Notes under the pieces: generated by a model | Databases searched by the model: none | The model's input: the letters and a program-made list of their open reading frames with translations, nothing else | What the model was told of the DNA's origin: nothing | From: Scatophagus argus | Lineage: Eukaryota > Chordata > Actinopteri > Scatophagidae | Direction: 5' to 3' | DNA: 64,000 bases | NCBI RefSeq assembly: GCF_020382885.2 | Contig: NC_058497.1 | Coordinates: 19,894,330 to 19,958,329 of the forward strand | Shown: positions 62,301 to 64,000 of the stretch, in pieces | How the letters are laid out: the number at the start of each line of letters is the position of its first letter | Position numbering within the stretch: the first letter of the stretch is position 1 | Position numbers and translations under genes: made by a program

Positions 62301-63201
62301 AGAGAGCTGCATGTGTTGACTTTAGTCTTTACACATTCATTCATTCATTCATTCATTTGTTCATTTGCCAGTCAATCACAGGGCTGACACACAAAGACAG
62401 ACAAACACACACTCACACCTAGGGGCAATGCAGAGTAACCAGTTAACCTAATGTGCATGTTTTTGGTATTGTGGGAGGAAGCTGGAGTACCCAGAGAAAA
62501 CCCACACAGGCACAGGTAGAACATGCAAAATTATAAAATTTTGTTTCCTGTATCCCAGAAAAATGCTTTAATATTGTATTAATTAAGTATATTTTAATAA
62601 TTATAATTTTGTATAATTATATAATGATTCATATTAATTAATAAACATTTATAGCTAAAAGCTGACTTTAACATATGGTGAGAAATGCATCGACACAGCA
62701 ATTTAATCTCTCTACCGTTAGGACAGTTAAAGCTACTTTGACTTTTCCCAAGCCTTCACTTCTCTTGCAGTGTCACATTTATACTTCTTTCCATGATTTG
62801 TACTTCCACTCACTGAATAGATAGACAGATAGATAGATAAATATACTTTACTGATCCCAGGCTGGGAAATTACAGTGCAGCAGCAGCAATACACACAATA
62901 AGCTATACAAAATGTTAAAAATAGCAACATAAAAAAGTGGCAATATAAAATATATATACAAAGCAATATAAAAAAGTGTATGTACAACCAATAAACAGTG
63001 TAATGTTGTGCAAAATAAAATAGAATAGAATCCACCACGCAGAAATTAAATTTAAACATAGGAGCAAACCTGTATTTTTTCGACATCCCTGGCACAGCCT
63101 ACCACCTTCATGCCATACCGAACCAGCTCTTTAGCTATAGCCGCCCCGATCCCGACCGAGGCCCCGGTCACCAGAGACACTCTGCCCCTCCAGCGGTGCA
63201 T
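59389..63201 (-). CDS. dhrs11: Dehydrogenase/reductase SDR family member 11 (7 exons, 255 aa)
   Basis: Coding exons: 63070-63201, 61565-61774, 60820-60914, 60017-60146, 59732-59824, 59577-59642, 59389-59430; all phases join to 255 aa, close to human DHRS11. It is a classical NADP(H)-dependent short-chain dehydrogenase, and mammalian DHRS11 reduces 3- and 17-ketosteroids and other carbonyls. The Rossmann motif TGASVGIG is at 12-19, NNAG at 91-94, catalytic Ser148 in SMSGH, and the active-site pair Tyr161-xxx-Lys165 in FYSSTK. The stretch ALSICTREAYQSMKERNV is strongly conserved with the family. The C-terminus reads IGDIQMRPVEQLS. ATG 63201 is chosen because the reading frame matches the family start (RW then R-x-SLVTGAS) and no upstream in-frame ATG was seen. 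The upstream region holds a purine-rich GAG repeat. It could be one of two fish dhrs11 paralogues. Confidence 0.93.
60355..60665 (+). repeat. MITE-like interspersed repeat copy in dhrs11 intron 3
   Basis: TAGTCAATAAATCAATTGACAG, CATTTCCAGCTCCCAGAGTC, GGCCAAAACAAGCGATC and TATTGTGATGGACATTTTT match the family order. The copy sits between the exons at 60820 and 60146. Confidence 0.65.
62367..62529 (-). repeat. Inverted, internally deleted copy of the (GGAT)n-tailed SINE
   Basis: The complement contains the same ordered landmarks as 24914-25198: GTTTTCTCTGGG, CTTCCTCCCACAATACC, TTAGGTTAACTGG and CCTAGGTGTGAG. It lacks the 3' part before the tail. A (CATT)n run at about 62338-62356 stands where the (GGAT)n-type tail would be. 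It lies in dhrs11 intron 1. Confidence 0.75.
62815..63030 (+). repeat. Interspersed repeat with (GATA)n edge and TTTACTGATCCC motif
   Basis: A TAGATAGACAGATAGATAGA run is followed by ATACTTTACTGATCCCAGGC, then GGGAAATTACAGTGCAGCAGC, then A-rich degenerate sequence. The same phrase occurs at 40970-41035 (TACTTTATTGATCCTGAGGG) and, inverted, near 48085-48125. It is a widespread fish repeat; family not assigned. Confidence 0.65.
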
Positions 63202-63332
63202 CACCAGCAGAACAAAAGGTAACCTGCTACAAGTTCAAAACCTTCACAATAATGAGGGCAGAGAGGCACCGGGGACTGTTAGCAGAGCCGAGCTGCTCAA
63301 TTTCTACTGTCTGTCAGCTACTGGCTACTGGG

Positions 63333-63384
63333 GGGAGGAGGAGGAGGAGGAGCAGGAGGAAGAGGTGGAGGAGGAGGAGGAGGT
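63333..63384. repeat. (GAG)n purine-rich repeat upstream of dhrs11
   Basis: An interrupted GAG/GAGGA run lies 130-180 bases upstream of the dhrs11 start codon. On the transcribed strand it is a pure pyrimidine tract in the probable promoter. An open reading frame across it (a poly-Glu run) is a compositional artefact. Confidence 0.85.
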
Positions 63385-63883
63385 TCAGTTCCGTTTATGC
63401 CCACTTTGTTCTAATATATAGTTAATTGTACTTTACTTGAGTATTTCCAAATTCTGTTACTTTATACTTCTTCAGAGGCAAATGTTTCCTCCATGACATT
63501 TATTTAATAACTATAGCTCCCAGGTTAATTACTGGTTATTTTTGCAGATGCAGATTAATAACACAAAAATTTTGTTAAAAAAAAAACAAACAAATTATTA
63601 CCTAGCATGGTTAGCCATGTGTTTTATATTATTCTTTTACATCTGGAACATTTAAAAATTTTGCAACTTGAAAACTTGCTCCACCACTTCTTAAAATGTC
63701 TCAAGTGAAATACTACTACCTATACTGTATGCATACACAGTATTCACAGGTTGATCTTACCATGAAACCTGTGTTTCATGAAAAGAAGTGTTGTTGCATC
63801 GTCAGTTTGTGAAGTCTTGTTTTCATGATGTTTATGCTATGTGACATTTATAACCATGCTGTGAAAAGACTTAAGCTCAAAAG

Positions 63884-63984
63884 AAGAGAAATTCTCCACT
63901 GGGGGCAACAGAGACCATAGCTCACCAAACTGAAATGATGAAGAATGTCCTGAATGCTAAGTGACAGCCCTGACCTACACACAC
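63884..63984 (+). repeat. Right copy of a 101-bp direct repeat flanking dhrs11
   Basis: This is the partner of 58603-58703, about 5.28 kb away on the other side of the dhrs11 coding region. Its edge is only 16 bases from the window end. Confidence 0.9.
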
Positions 63985-64000
63985 TGTTGCGACTTTCCAG

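Noticed and set aside
1-64000. CRISPR arrays, operons, integrated viruses or autonomous transposase genes
   Set aside because: No spaced direct-repeat array, no long intronless viral or transposase frame and no bacterial gene arrangement were seen; the only mobile-element traces are short non-autonomous repeats.

Overview
The window is vertebrate nuclear DNA, almost certainly from a ray-finned (teleost) fish. Coding sequence is broken into short exons with GT-AG introns, the intergenic DNA is AT-rich with many microsatellites, and it carries interspersed repeats typical of teleosts: tRNA-derived SINEs, tails ending in (GGAT)n, and copies of a MITE-like element. Every reconstructed gene encodes a vertebrate protein. 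I joined exons by hand from splice signals and phase; no database search was run. Family and synteny statements come from memory of the families. || Layout, left to right. 1-10106 lies inside or beyond the first intron of traf4; its first coding exon (RING half-domain) is at 10107-10249 on the minus strand. 13204-23359 minus is a complete 15-exon nek8 (NIMA-related kinase with RCC1 repeats, 696 aa). 28814-34627 plus is tlcd1 (TLC-domain membrane protein, 4 exons, 256 aa). 39658-43709 plus is rab34 (small GTPase, 10 coding exons, 259 aa). 44655-46736 minus is an adenine-phosphoribosyltransferase-like gene (5 exons, 200 aa) meeting rab34 tail to tail. 50785-54523 plus is a group III phospholipase A2-like gene, by position the fish proca1 (4 exons, 840 aa, very long basic tail). 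59389-63201 minus is dhrs11 (short-chain dehydrogenase, 7 exons, 255 aa). || The order and relative orientation proca1-rab34-tlcd1-nek8-traf4 match the block I recall from human 17q11.2. The phosphoribosyltransferase gene and dhrs11 sit where I would not expect them from the human block, and no rpl23a is seen between rab34 and tlcd1. These are neighbours by descent, not an operon. Rab34 and Nek8 share a ciliary theme and Traf4 is a signalling adaptor; the others are metabolic or membrane proteins. || The most unusual non-genic object is a U6 snRNA 3' fragment fused head-on to a tRNA-derived SINE inside tlcd1 intron 2 (about 31745-32066), which looks like a template-switch retroposition product. 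Other points of note are a CT microsatellite that forms the polypyrimidine tract of a proca1 acceptor, a NAGNAG acceptor in rab34, overlapping 3' ends of rab34 and the phosphoribosyltransferase gene, and a 101-bp near-identical direct repeat on either side of dhrs11.
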